DNA of 64,000 nt from Amborella trichopoda (lineage: Eukaryota > Streptophyta > Magnoliopsida > Amborellales > Amborellaceae): the NCBI RefSeq assembly GCF_000471905.2, contig NW_006499905.1:2923704-2987703 (forward strand), given 5' to 3'. A model generated the notes under the pieces. The model saw only the letters and a program-made list of their open reading frames with translations. It was not told the DNA's origin and did not search any database. Below, piece by piece: positions 1 through 11,460 of the stretch. How positions within the stretch are numbered: the stretch's first letter is position 1; each line of letters opens with the position of its first letter. Position numbers and translations under genes: made by a program.

Positions 1-290
1 AAATATAAATAGACCAAACTACCCTTGAAAATTTACAAGGGTATTTGGTCAATTTATATTTTACAAATTATTTTTTTTCATATTTTTATTAGGCGCGTTT
101 CACTACGATGTACATACTCTCTAAATTTCAGATCATTCTTATTAGTAAAAAATAAATGAAAAATAAAACACTACCGGACAATTGTGACCGTACGATGAAG
201 TTTAGATGGTGATGAGGGTAAGGAAATCACTGTTTATTTTCGCTTATAGGCATTTTGTAGTATCTTCATATATATATGGATTATCTAAAC
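1..290 (-). repeat. Dispersed repeat, copy 1 (cut by window edge)
   Basis: The reverse complement aligns by eye along its whole length with 46478-46775: shared blocks include TATAAGCGAAAAT / TATAGGCGAAAAT, ACAATTGTCCGGTAGT / ACAGTTGTCCGGTAGT and the AT-rich end around ATAAATTGACCAAA. Probably a non-autonomous element; class unknown. Confidence 0.6.
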
Positions 291-1184
291 TTCATAACTC
301 TTCAAATTACAAAGGTTCAAGATAGAGAGAGTTGTGAATGGTAGATTTATTAATTTTGTAGTCTATTTTTTTAAAAAAGTTACTTTTGTAGGGCAATTTT
401 GTAAATATTATTACAAGACAAATGGTACTTTTATTATCTCCATAAGGGGTAAAATTGAAATTTTAACTAAAAGACAAGGACACTCTACAAATAAAATTTT
501 AGGACACTAACTTTCAAAATGCCATTGTATTTTGGTGAAAATTTCAAATTTGATATTGTTTAATGGTAAAGTTACCTATTTAAATAATTTTTTTAATAAA
601 AAAATAATCATTGTTTTGATAAATACACCTATCAGAACCCCTTCTAACTTGAACCTTTGTATTTGAAGGGTTATTAACTCTAGACAAACCCACATACACA
701 CCATCACCAATATATTTGTGCATTAAAACATGTTCAAAATGGCAATAACTTGTTAAATTAGGGCTGGTGGACCGCAAGTTGAAGCATCTTTATTTAGCTC
801 CTCAATGGGTTTAGGGCTGGTTTGGATGTTAAATGAAAAAACCTTTACATTGAAAAAACTATAAGTTTTTTTTGTCCTTAATTGAGAAATATAATCATAT
901 TTTTTAATTGTTCTGTTGGAGTGTTTGGGTGATGTGTGATAAAAGGAGATCTTGCATTCTACCCTTCCAACATTATCTTGCCATTTAAAAGGTTTTTTTA
1001 TATCCCTGCCATTAGTAAAAATAAATCTACTTTCATGCGACTTTTTTTCTCTCTAAAAAGCTAAACACCTCAAAATATCCTGAAAAATTTCCCTTTTGAA
1101 AACCCCAAAAATCAAGAGAACCATGAAACCAGCTTGAAATTAAAAACCATTACCCTAAAACCTGCATTGAAGTAAATTGTGATT
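291..1184. other. AT-rich sequence, nothing recognised
   Basis: No coding signal or repeat with clear ends was seen. Short open frames here have no recognisable content. Confidence 0.5.
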
Positions 1185-1189
1185 TTAAG

Positions 1190-2064
1190 TGTTGGATTTG
1201 GTGCTATCCAAAATCGCCCATATTAAAAAATCCCATATTATGTGAGATTAAGATATTATTGTGGGAGTGAGATATTTACATATTATGTAAGATTGAGATA
1301 TTGACATATATGGGATTGAGATTGATATTGATAAGTTTCCTAAGGGAAATATAAATCCAAAAAGATTAAGACCTTTGGATATATCTCTTGGTTTTGAGAT
1401 ATATGTAAGATCTATAAGAAGTTTCCTATTTAGTATGGACTTTTAATCTTATATATATGAGATGAAAGTGTAGAGAATTCGTGTGCCCTATTTGAGTCAC
1501 CATATGGGAATGGTGGTTTTTGTAGAGAGAGAAAAGAGCAGGGGCTCCTGTGCATAAGATGTAAGGATTCCTCTTAGAGAGAAAAGAGCATCTTATAGAA
1601 AGAAACATTGTGATTATGCCTCCTGAAGATTGAGATACTTGTTTTTTATAAAGAAGCGGTTCCCATTGAGATTTTGGGTGGTTTTTCTTTTTTAATTAGA
1701 GAAAAAGTCAGTTTCTCGTTGCTCTCGCGTCTCTATCTAATGTTATCGATAATGGTTGCCAGAAGTAAAAGAAAGAAATGAGAGTGGTTTAAAATGGTTT
1801 GCTCGACTTGGGTGTTTGTTGAGATTTAGAGAGGCAACTATATATTCCAAAAGTCGAGGTTTAGAAATGTAACTCTACATTTCAAAATCTTTGATGTAAT
1901 TTTCATTGATACAGTGTATTTCTGTTTGCCATCCCCGTAGATATAGCCTTTCTGGGGTGAACCACGTAAATTTGTGTCATTATGTATGAGTATTTAATGT
2001 TTTATTTCTCATATTTTATTTGCAAAAAATCAACCGATCAGGTTTAGAACTTATGTGCACAACT
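1190..2064 (+). mobile_element. Solo LTR, Ty1/copia type (875 bp)
   Basis: Starts TGTTGGATTTGGTGC, a common copia LTR start, and ends near GTGCACAAC. The 3' part has the familiar GGTGAACCACGTAAATT stretch. It is flanked by the perfect 5-bp TSD TTAAG (1185-1189, 2065-2069). No internal region is attached, so it is a solo LTR left by recombination between the two LTRs of a former element. The same LTR family occurs reversed at 43332-44038. Confidence 0.8.
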
Positions 2065-2407
2065 TTAAGTCCAGCCTTTTCTTTTGGAGCAATGCCATTA
2101 AGTTCAACCTTTCTTTTGGAGAGAAGACACTAAGGGGTCAAATTTGCATGGATAAAAAAAGCCATCGTTTGCAAAGGTACATCTATTTTAGAGAGAAAAT
2201 AAGCCCAAAACTTGAAAGAGGGTTTTTGTTATTTTTCAGAGAAGAAGAGCCGCTGCAAGAACTTGTCTGTATTGCAAAATTTGGGGTTTGGTTATTGATG
2301 ACACAATTTGACCAAGAGAGCTCCATTATCGGCATCACTCTAACTGGTCTATCTCTTCTACTATAGAAGAAGCCATTGCAGTATGTTCTGTAGACTATGA
2401 AGCCTCA

Positions 2408-2721
2408 GAATCTTTGTCCTTCAAGGGGCACCACAGATTTGGATTCTGCAACGCATGCGTGGTGCCACTAAACCATTAGCAGCGCCAAAGGGAAAGTTTG
2501 GGTTTGCAATGAGAGAGAGAACCCAACAGAGTTGGGTAAGAGAGCCGCACATTCATAAAAAAAAAAAAATCAAGAATCTTTGTCCTTCAAGGGGTATCAC
2601 AGATTTGAATTATGCAATGCATGCGTGGTGACTAGCAGCACCAGAGGGAAAGTTTGGGTTTGCAATGAGAGAGAGAACCCAGCAGAGTTGGGTAAGAGAG
2701 CCGCACATTCATTAAAAATAT
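2408..2721. repeat. Tandem duplication, 166-bp unit, two copies
   Basis: Units start at 2408 and 2574, each beginning GAATCTTTGTCCTTCAAGGG and running through GGGTTTGCAATGAGAGAGAG to GAGCCGCACATTCAT. Moderately diverged, with small deletions in copy 2. Confidence 0.85.
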
Positions 2722-3228
2722 TCAAGTCTGACTTGAATTTTATTTTACAGTAACTTTTGCCTTGACAATGCAGTATTTTTTATTTTAATATAAAACTCTA
2801 GCAAAATATAAAACTCTAGCAAAATCTTGCCATCGTTTAAATGGTTCAAAGCTTGTTTCACAATATTTTGATTACAATATAAAAATATTTAAATTTTGTG
2901 TACATCCAAACTGGCACTTAATCTTTTAATTTTAGATACATCCAAACTGGGACTTAATCTTTTATTTTAAAGAGGTCAAAATTTTTCCAAGTGTAGTAGG
3001 TCAATTTTGGGTACTCCTTTTCAGTGACATTCATTTGGGGCCACATGCTCAAAACTCGTAAAATGAGAGTTTTTATTGTTTCTTCTTTTTTTACTTGGCT
3101 GCTGAGGTAAATCAATTGGGTTCGGAACTTTGTGGTATGAAATGATGGTCCAACCTGCATAGTCTATCTTAAGACTACCAAGAAGGCGACTATGTTACTC
3201 TTTGCTTACTTTTGGCATCAGAGACAGT
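2722..3228. other. Nothing recognised
   Basis: AT-rich. A short near-duplicate (TACATCCAAACTGG, at about 2901 and 2939) is the only structure seen. Confidence 0.4.
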
Positions 3229-3237
3229 ATAATCATG

Positions 3238-3611
3238 GGCGTGGTTTGCATAAGGTTGCAACCTTAAATAATGCAATTAAAGCATATTTTTAAATTTTAT
3301 TATAAATATAATTTTGATATAAAGTTTTTTTTAAGATGGTTTGAGAATCTATTTTCATTTCTAATTATAAAATTTTAGACTCTAAAAATGATTCAAATCA
3401 AATAGACGAAAATCTTGAAAATGGATGGTTCAGATAATGTGTTGCAAGATATAATATTTCGTGGACTCAAAATCTTTTTTTTTCTATACATCTCGATGTA
3501 AAGATGATCAATTAGAGGGTTTTTCAACATCCAAATAACCTTTCATATGTGTTTTTGAGTTGCACCTTTAATTCTACACTTTAAAGTGACAATCTTATAT
3601 AAACTTTTTCC
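3238..3611 (-). mobile_element. Mutator-like MITE, family A
   Basis: 374-bp element with long terminal inverted repeats (GGGCGTGGTTTGCATAAGG... at one end; ...CTTATATAAACTTTTTCC at the other). Flanked by a 9-bp TSD, TATAATCAT (3229-3237) and TATAATGAT (3612-3620), one mismatch. Nine-base TSDs with long TIRs are the signature of Mutator-like elements. No coding capacity. Confidence 0.8.
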
Positions 3612-4599
3612 TATAATGATTGCAACTGATACCCTTGCCAAATAAAAAAAAAGGTCCAAATGTTGCCCGAGTGTTTGGTGGGTGGATGCACTGTCCCCCA
3701 TATGAAAAGGGAGACCATCAATATTTTCTATATAACTATCATGAACCCCCCATCCACAAAAAAAACAAATTGAGCCCCAAGGACATGGAAAATTAAATAA
3801 TTTACTAAAAAGATCAATGTTTCAAAATCTACGTCAGTGACCTGAATCGACCATCCAGAAAATCGGTTCTGATCTTAGAATCACCGATCTAGATCAACAA
3901 AAAGGCCGAGAGAATCAGCCATTAAAAAAATTGAGGAAATTTTTTTTTTTTTTAAAAAAAAATAAAATAAAGTGAGGTCAGATCAGCTAGTTCCTTGATT
4001 GTCAGAGAACCTGCGGTTTCCTTATGCAAAAACTCAATTCCTAATATATAGAGGGAACCAAACCAGCAACCTCCAAAACTGATCCGGATGTGATTCCCAA
4101 CCAAATTAGTGTTTTTTCAAACATTATTGCAAAAAATTGAAAAGTAAAATTGAGCAAACATGCTCTCTCTCTTCCCCACTAATATACAAATGCTCCCATG
4201 GCACCACCACTTCATCATCAATTTAGAAAATGACTACCCCAGACCTCTAAACCATCAATTAAGCTTTTGAGGTGTGCGGGACATCTTTCACTTTGATCAA
4301 CAACCATGAGCCAAACAATGAATTTCTGAGGCACGCCGAGATTGCTGCATCTTTCAATGAACCACACAGTGTGTGTTCTCATGCTTGGTCCATGCAATGA
4401 TTCCGGTGCCAAAAGCAAAATTGCATTCACACCAGCATTTTTTTTTTCTTTTGTTTTTTCTGGAGAATATTTTTTTTGGCTAAAAACTTGACAGTTTCGA
4501 AAATGCTTTTTATTTAAACATTTATTTTAATTTGAATTACTTGTGTAGTATAAATTGGCAAGTGGCATGGCCAACAACCTATGCTTTATTTATTTATGT
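3612..4599. other. Unassigned intergenic sequence
   Basis: No gene seen. 3820-3920 resembles the CG-containing pieces at 32868-33060 and 25110-25210 (runs of ATCGG, CCGATC), possibly a shared old repeat. The rest is AT-rich with homopolymer runs at 3940-3962 and 4440-4475. Confidence 0.35.
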
Positions 4600-4826
4600 G
4601 ATGTAGACCCAATACAACACGTATTAGGAGGTACGAGTAAGTTCAAGTGGATAGCTCAAAAAAGTTAAGGGATAAGCCAAAAGGACATAATTAGAAATAG
4701 TGAGAGAAAATATGGAGATTTATGACCTCATTGAGGGTATGACTCTTAATGTAAAATGACAGACTAGGATACGTGTAGCCGGCCCCAATTGATTGAAAAA
4801 AGGCTTTGACAATGATGATGATCAAC
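4600..4826 (+). mobile_element. RTE LINE, 3' end fragment
   Basis: Matches the 3' end of the LINE at 13030-16565: TTAGGAGGTACGAGT, then a block like ACTTATGACCTCACTGA, GTGTAGCCGGCCCC, and the RTE-type ending with repeated GATGAT. 5'-truncated as usual for LINE copies. Confidence 0.75.
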
Positions 4827-5093
4827 TTGAAACTTTTAAATATTGAATGAGTGAATATACATTCTATAAGGACTGAGACAAGTTAAAGTCAAAATTACCA
4901 TACACAAAACCCTCAAAAATAAAATCAAATCTGGGGGTATCAAATGCACCTGAGTTATCAACCATTTAACATTTTAGTAATTTTCAACAATTTCAACTCG
5001 TGACTATGTTTATTTTGATGGGCTTTTTGGAATTAAAATCAAACAAGAAAGGTGTCACACTAAGTAGTTCATCTATTAGGTGCATTTCGATAA

Positions 5094-5483
5094 GGGAAAG
5101 TTTATATAGAGCCGAGGCTCGAAACAATCAAATTAGAGCTCACCTTAAAAATTTCACTAGAAGAGATTTTGATGCTCAAATATCTTCAAATTGATCATCT
5201 CGACATCAAGATGCATGAACATGAGTAAAAAATGGATTTCAAGTATCGGAAATAGTGCATCTTGTAACGTATTTTTAGACCGTCAATTTTCAAGTTTTTC
5301 AAGTTTTCATAGATCTGCTCGATCCATACTATTTTTTAAGCTTTAAATTTTATAATTAAAGGTGAAAATATATTTTAAGGCTATCACAAAGATTTTTAAT
5401 ATTGAAATCACATTTCTCGATATTGTTTGAAGGTAGGTTTTAATTTGATTGTTTAGAGCCTCGGTTCTGTACAAACCTCACCC
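5094..5483 (+). mobile_element. Mutator-like MITE, family A
   Basis: 390 bp with roughly 50-bp terminal inverted repeats (TATAGAGCCGAGGCTCGAAA at the left; GAGCCTCGGTTCTGTACAAA at the right). 9-bp TSD TTTCGATAA (5085-5093) / TTTTGATAA (5484-5492), one mismatch. The interior holds GATCATCTCGACATCAAGAT, shared with the other family A copies. Non-coding. Confidence 0.85.
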
Positions 5484-5492
5484 TTTTGATAA

Positions 5493-7000
5493 ATCCCTTA
5501 AATCTATTTACTAAAACTTAGTCCAAAGACACCTTATTTCACCAGTGCATCAGCCCCTTGGTTGGATTCCATAGGATTGTATAGAATGTACTATCTACCT
5601 GCGGTTGGCCACTGATCTCATTAAGAACCTGGAAGAGGTTCCAAGGTGCTATTTGCTCATGCCTAAACCATCGTAAGACATTCACGAGTACTTTCAATCA
5701 AAATCTTTCAGGGTGATTTGTAGCAACTTGAGGAGCTCTGGCAATGGCAGCAAATCTCCACTTTATTGGCCGAACTAGTACCACGAGGTCCTGAGTATGA
5801 TAACAGAGGCATCCCCATGCGATCCCTCAATATTTCTCCTACGGGTTACTTAAGGAGTACCCATCAAAATTCAGCTCAAGTGACCTAGTCATGAATTCCT
5901 ATGAGTTCTCCTTTTATTTCTCTTAAATTTTTAGTTTATCTGCATTCTTTTGTGGGCCAACAGTATAACCCTAGGTTCAGTCTAGTGAGTTTTTGATAGA
6001 CTTTTAAGGATGTTTTATCCTTAATGAGTTTAGTCCCCGGCAGAAACATATCATTAATATGATTGATCACCACTGGAAATACATTTAGCCTTTTGCAAGG
6101 ATATTTTTGTCCCTAGCATGTTCAAACATCATTGGAGACATACTTTGGCATAAAATTACAAAATTACAGCCAAGCCTCTCATTTGGGTTGATGCATGACT
6201 TCTACGGTAAACCCTGATGACTCACAAAAACCATGGGAATCTCAATCACCCATTCAGCTTGACCTATTATCCCTGAAAGTCAAAAATTACTCTTTTCATT
6301 AAAATTCTATCCACCAGCCTAAACATCACCGGAAACCATCCTAGAAACTCCTTAGTTGGGCTTCACTTAAAATAACTCCATTGTCCCCATGGAGTTATAC
6401 CCTACTCATTGAGCCTTCATGATACCCCATGGGTAATATCATGCCCGAATAGTCACATGAACACCTGATGGTCTTCACCCCTAGGGGATCACTACTTCCA
6501 GTAGACCATCACCCCAGAGGTCCATCACCCCAATGGTCTGTCACTTCATTGATCTATGATTCTCAGTGATAGGTCATCATCCCCAGTGGACACTGTTTCC
6601 AATAGGCCATCACTCCAGGCTCAATGGTCTGTCACTCCATTGGTCCATGATCGCTATTGATAGGTCATCATTCTCAGTGAGTCACTACCCCCAATGGTGC
6701 GGATACACTATGACCAGTCTCTAGAATATGTTATACCTTCATCACCCAAGGGAGCCTTTCAACCCCCAGGGAGGCAACCATTTCTTTACCTCGAAAACAC
6801 ATATTATCCCCAATGAGTTTTCATACATCAATTATGCTCTAGTCCACCTAAAACCCCCACACCCAGCAAGTGTAAGTCATTCATCAACTTGCACAACTCA
6901 AAGTCATTTCCAGTGATGTTCACATTCCTAATAAAAGCTTCACTCATGATATTTGTTACCCCAGTGAGCCTTGTACAATTATAACCCCTCTATTCTATGC
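5493..7000. other. Unassigned, repeat-like sequence
   Basis: No protein domain recognised. From 6470 to 6715 the sequence cycles through variants of CATCACCCC, GGTCTGTCACT and TGATAGGTCATCAT, a degenerate tandem pattern. It may belong to an old retroelement, but I see no diagnostic feature. Confidence 0.3.
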
Positions 7001-7029
7001 ATCATCAAGGAGGAGGTTTTCACTTAAGA

Positions 7030-7350
7030 AGAAAGAAGCCGGGCATGATGAGCATCCGATGAGGATCGCCATTAGTAAAAACCGGAAAGGGCACCATGGG
7101 TAAAAACCCGAAAAGTCACCATGGGTAAAAATGAAAGACGGGTGTGGTCATGAAGCCACGAGTAAAAGTGTTCTTAAAATAGAAAACTGGACATGGTGAA
7201 AACTCGAAAGGTCTCCATGAGTAAAAATGGAAATAAAAAGTGGACCTGACCTCGAAGTCACAAGTAAAAGAGCCTCAATAAAAAGAAAAATTTGGTGAAA
7301 ACCGTTATATGGTAACACTTCTATCAGCATAGGTAAAAACTTGAAAGGGC
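7030..7350. repeat. Degenerate short tandem repeats (GTAAAAA-CCGAAAG type)
   Basis: Repeated variants of CATGGGTAAAAACCCGAAAA at irregular spacing of about 30-60 bases. Such arrays are common in the untranslated parts of large plant Ty3/gypsy elements, but no adjoining coding domain proves that here. Confidence 0.45.
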
Positions 7351-7696
7351 GCTTGGACTAATAAACAGGTTGATGCAACATTCGGCCAAGGCGTCTTCAA
7401 CCAATTAGAACAAAAGCTTGATGATTTGGGAATCAATACCCTTCACGGATACCTTACAATCAAGACCATAAAGGAGTTTAAGAAAAATCCAGCAACTCAG
7501 GTCAACCTTATTGAAGTTCCCATGAAGATAAGAAGAATTATCAAGATGAAAAATCAAGATAGCCATTTGTTGAAGAGATTCTCCAATCCAAGACGTCAAC
7601 CAAAAACATGAAGAGCATGTTGACAGTTCGAGATAGAAGTTCTTATAAGGCACTTGATTGCTTAGCCTGGATCGATGGTCGGGCTCTAAGGGTAAC
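7351..7696. other. Unassigned; short open frame of unknown meaning
   Basis: Between two arrays. A plus-strand frame at 7426-7611 reads through lysine-rich sequence without any recognised domain. I do not call it a gene. Confidence 0.3.
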
Positions 7697-7905
7697 TGTC
7701 TTACTAAGGTTCCCATTGCCGATAGGTTTAGACTTTCAGGATGGCCACTAAAAAGCCCCTAACTAAGCCCGTTACATTGGGTGTAAGCCCCCAAAGAGAT
7801 CGTCTTACTAAGGCTCCTATTGCCGATAGGTTTAGACTTTCAAGACCGCCACCAAAAAAGCCTCTGACTAAGCCCTGTATATTGGGTGTATGCCTCTAAA
7901 GAGAC
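7697..7905. repeat. Tandem repeat, 104-bp unit, two copies
   Basis: Units at 7697 and 7801 share ATTGCCGATAGGTTTAGACT and ATTGGGTGTA. About 80-85% identical by eye. Confidence 0.8.
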
Positions 7906-7989
7906 ACCCCTTGTGCCGTCAGTCAAAGTCTTGGTAAAGCAGTTTATATGCCCCATTCAAAGCTCTCCTCGGTTGTCTATCTAAAGAAA

Positions 7990-8361
7990 AATAGACAGAC
8001 AAAAGGTTCAACATAAAAAGGGAAGGAAGCCCTTAAACAAGGCCACCCCCACTAGCCTTTCAAGAAAAAGATCAAGGGTTCAGTGTAAAAGGGGAAGGAA
8101 GCCCTTAAGCAAGCCCCTCCGTCACTAGCCTTTCAAGAAAAAGATCAAGGATTCAGTGTAAAAAGGGAAGGAAGCCCTTAAGCAAGGCCCCTCACCATTA
8201 GCCATTCAATAAAAAATTCTGACGAATTGGGAAGGAAATCTCCAAGCAAAGCCCCCAACTGCCAGACACATCTGGATTTTGATAATATTTGGAAGGAAGC
8301 CCTTAAGTAAAGCCCTCAGTTGTTGGAACCAAAAATACCACTGGATTCGGATCAAGCCCCA
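7990..8361. repeat. Tandem array, 61-73-bp unit, about five copies
   Basis: The anchor GGAAGGAAGCCCTTAA or a variant recurs at 8021, 8093, 8166, 8230 and 8291 (spacing 72, 73, 64, 61). The first units also share AGCCTTTCAAGAAAAAGATC. The array runs straight into the 62-bp array that follows and may share its origin. Confidence 0.85.
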
Positions 8362-8495
8362 AAGGCACCCACTAGTTAGCTCATTAGGAGGTATTGTTGA
8401 GTTGGGAAAGCAAGTCCTTCCACAAGGCACCCACTAGTTAGCTCATTAGGAGGTATTGTTGAGTTGGGAAAGCAAGTCCTTCCACAAGGCACCCA
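8362..8495. repeat. Perfect 62-bp tandem repeat, 2.2 copies
   Basis: Copies 8362-8423 and 8424-8485 appear nearly identical, followed by a 10-base start of a third. The near-identity means a recent duplication compared with the diverged array to its left. Confidence 0.9.
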
Positions 8496-8504
8496 GTCAA
8501 CATG

Positions 8505-8522
8505 CCCCCCCCCCCCCCCCCC
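8505..8522. repeat. Homopolymer C18
   Basis: Eighteen consecutive C. Such runs are unstable and error-prone in sequencing, so the length is doubtful. Confidence 0.85.
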
Positions 8523-10320
8523 TCAGAAAATAGATTCTAGCAGTATTGGGTTATCAAGCCCTCAAAAGTGGGCGACCTCTGAAAGTGTTAGAATGACCTC
8601 AATTGCATGAGAGGATAGTTTTGAATGCCCTAAGCACACCCACAAAGGTTCTTCGCATTCTGACAAGTTTTGATATGATCAGGATGAAATTTGGTTCTAA
8701 AATCCAGTTCCTATCATACTGAAAATAGACCCTATAACTATAGTCCTATTTTTTGGGTCTCAAAACAGTACCAGATCACTGCCATTGGATCTGAAATGTC
8801 GAAAAATCCACAGGTACCAAATTTTGGCTCAATCGGATCCTTCGAGACCATCCTAGGCCTAACTTAATAAAAAAGGTGGGCTTTAAACTATTTCAGTGCA
8901 GCCTTGGTGAACAATGAAAACTGTATTTTCTCATTTTGGGATGATTTTAAAATGCTCATAACTCACTCATTTTGAGTCCAATTAAGCTCAAATTTAGACA
9001 TATGCTAGATGTCGACGACCCGATTGTTTTGATATATGGCACGTATCATGGCGTAGCCTGAAATGAGAGAATTTCTAGAGAGAAGATGAGCTCAAAAGAT
9101 GAAAATTTAGATTTTATTAAGAACTTCCAATTCTTTGAGAGACCACAACTCAAGATCTCGATGTCGGATTGTTGCAAGTATGAGTTCATTGCAACCGGGC
9201 TTCGAAAAACTACAGTTTCGTATAATTTTTATATATGATTGGAGGTCGAATGACACGAATTTTGAGGTTGAAAATAACATACTTGTTCGATCATTGGAAA
9301 CCCATTTTCCGACGACTTCCCAAAATTGGAATATGCTCAAACAGAGACCAAAATGGACAAACTTTATTGCAATATGATCGTGATAGTATCCACTTTGATT
9401 TTGTGATCAAAATGAAGGCTTGGAACGTAATAGATCGTGCCAGATTGGTGGTCGAAGAATCACAAGTTTATAGAACTTAATCGGAATTTTAAGTTCTTCC
9501 TAAAAAATCCGTTTCAAGACGATCAAAGGGTATCAAAACATGCGCAAAAGTTCAAGCATCGATTCTATGACGATTGTTTACCCGAATTACCACTATAAGC
9601 ATTCGAAAAAGCTCTCGAGGTCTAGCAATGGCAAGAGGCCTCTCATGGAGGGATGGTTTTGTCATTTGTTGAAAAGTGCTTAGGGGTATTTTGGTCATTT
9701 GGTCAAAAAAAGAGATTAATATTTTAATTCATAAAATGCGTATTTTTTGACAATTTTGGGTGGTTTTGAGCATTCCACCATTGTCTTGTGGTTGTTCTAT
9801 ACAAAGAACTCGTCATTTGTAATAGGAGATTTTGGAAAGACTCTTAAACTTTTGTCATTTATAATCTCTCTTGAGAAATTGTAGAAATTCTTGAGTTTTT
9901 TAGCTTATTCTTTCACTTTGCTTTCAAGTTCAAGACTCAAGATAGGAGGAGAGACAAACATTTCCTAGAGAGAGAAAATACCCCTAGAGCCCCAACTACC
10001 TTAGGATTCTCAACTCTCAATCCCATACTCCCTAGAATTCCTAGCTTCCATACACCTTAGAATCCCTAGCTTCCAATCCTAGTCCATACCCTCTACACCT
10101 TATTTTAGCTAACCTACACCATACACCTTCCCCTAGCCCATACCATACACTCTACACCCTACACCTTAGCCTATCTTATACACCTTAGTTCCTATACACC
10201 AGTTTAGCCCAACCCACCCTACTTAAGCCATACACCTTGACCCTTAGACTCTAGTCTTGACCCACCAAACCTAATCGTCTCTCTCTTATGTGCATGTAAG
10301 GAGACTGATGGATGCACACC
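8523..10320. other. Unassigned, possible old LTR-type sequence
   Basis: No coding domain. The style (long unique AT-rich sequence, then a leader-like stretch at 9780-9960 and a CA/CT-rich tract from 9990) resembles the LTR/leader of some large plant LTR elements, but no paired LTR, PBS or TSD was found. Confidence 0.25.
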
Positions 10321-10400
10321 TAGGCTCAAGCTCATCCTAGGTCCACTCTCTTTCTATCTTTTCTTTCTTTTTTCTTCTCTTCTTCTTCTTTCTTTCTTTC

Positions 10401-10444
<44 letters not shown>

Positions 10445-11377
10445 TTCTCTTCTCTCGCTTAAGCATGGACCCGTGCCTCAGGCGGGTTTGCCTCTCACTC
10501 ATCCACCCTTATCTCTCTCCCTCTCACTCATCCACCCTTATCTCTCTCACTCTCACCCATCCTCTCTCACTGACCCTCTCTCACCCATCCGCCGTCATCT
10601 CTATCCCTCTTGCCGATCTGCACTCACTCATCCTCTCACCCATCCGCCGCCCTCACTTACTCCCTCTCCCCCATCCTCCCCTCTCACTTCATCACGCCCT
10701 CACTCACCCTCTCACACCCTATCCGCCCTACCCTCTCATATATCCCTCTCATTTCATCATGCACTATTCGCCTCTCTCACCCCATCTATCCCTATCCGCC
10801 CCTCTCACCTCGTCATGCCATATCTGGCCCTTTCTCATCATCCCCTGTCTGTCACTATCTCATCTAAACTTCCATCCGCTTTCATCTCATTTAACCTCCA
10901 TCCGCCTCTCTTTCATCTCTATTCCTTATCAGCTCTACTTTCATCTAGCACCACATTCTTATAATAGTCCTATACACTCTCCATTTTCACATCCTCCATT
11001 CTCATTCCTCCCCTTAGAGTCCGAAACCCACACCATAAGCAGACCCATCATTCCTTAACCTCTATCCATCTTATTTTCTCTTACCTTAAACACTCTCTAC
11101 CCTCTCCAAATCATATCTCAACTTCTCATTTACTTTATTCTATTTTTATTCCATCATTCTTCTCTCTCTCTCTCTCTCTCTCTCTNTCTCTACTACTCTC
11201 TCTNNNNNNNNNNNNNNNNNNNNNNNNNNNNNNNNNNNNNNNNNNNNNNNNNNNNNNNNNNNNNNNNNNNNNNNNNNNNNNNNACTTACTTACTTCTACT
11301 ACTACTACTCTACTCCTACTACTACTACTACTACTACTACTTACTTACTTACTTTACTTTACTTTACTTACTTTACT

Positions 11378-11451
<74 letters not shown>

Positions 11452-11460
11452 GCTTGTTGC
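10321..11460. repeat. Long pyrimidine-rich low-complexity tract
   Basis: CT-dinucleotide runs at about 10403-10446, 11160-11203 and 11385-11452, ACT/ACTT runs at 11284-11385, and between them a degenerate CTCTCACCCATCC-type repeat. Overlapping open frames here are serine/proline/leucine-rich products of the repeat, not genes. Confidence 0.85.
11204..11283. other. Assembly gap (80 N)
   Basis: Run of N inside the simple-repeat tract, plus one isolated N at 11186. The assembler probably failed on the CT/ACT repeats. Confidence 0.99.

Noticed and set aside
6470-6715. CRISPR-like spacing of CATCACCCC words
   Set aside because: Eukaryotic context, units not conserved, spacing irregular; a degenerate tandem repeat.
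8505-8522. C18 as a functional i-motif/G-quadruplex
   Set aside because: A bare homopolymer in a repeat cluster with no gene nearby; length itself is uncertain.
10465-11058. 197-codon open frame rich in Ser, Pro, Leu and His
   Set aside because: It follows a pyrimidine-rich degenerate repeat, is open in all three frames and has no domain.
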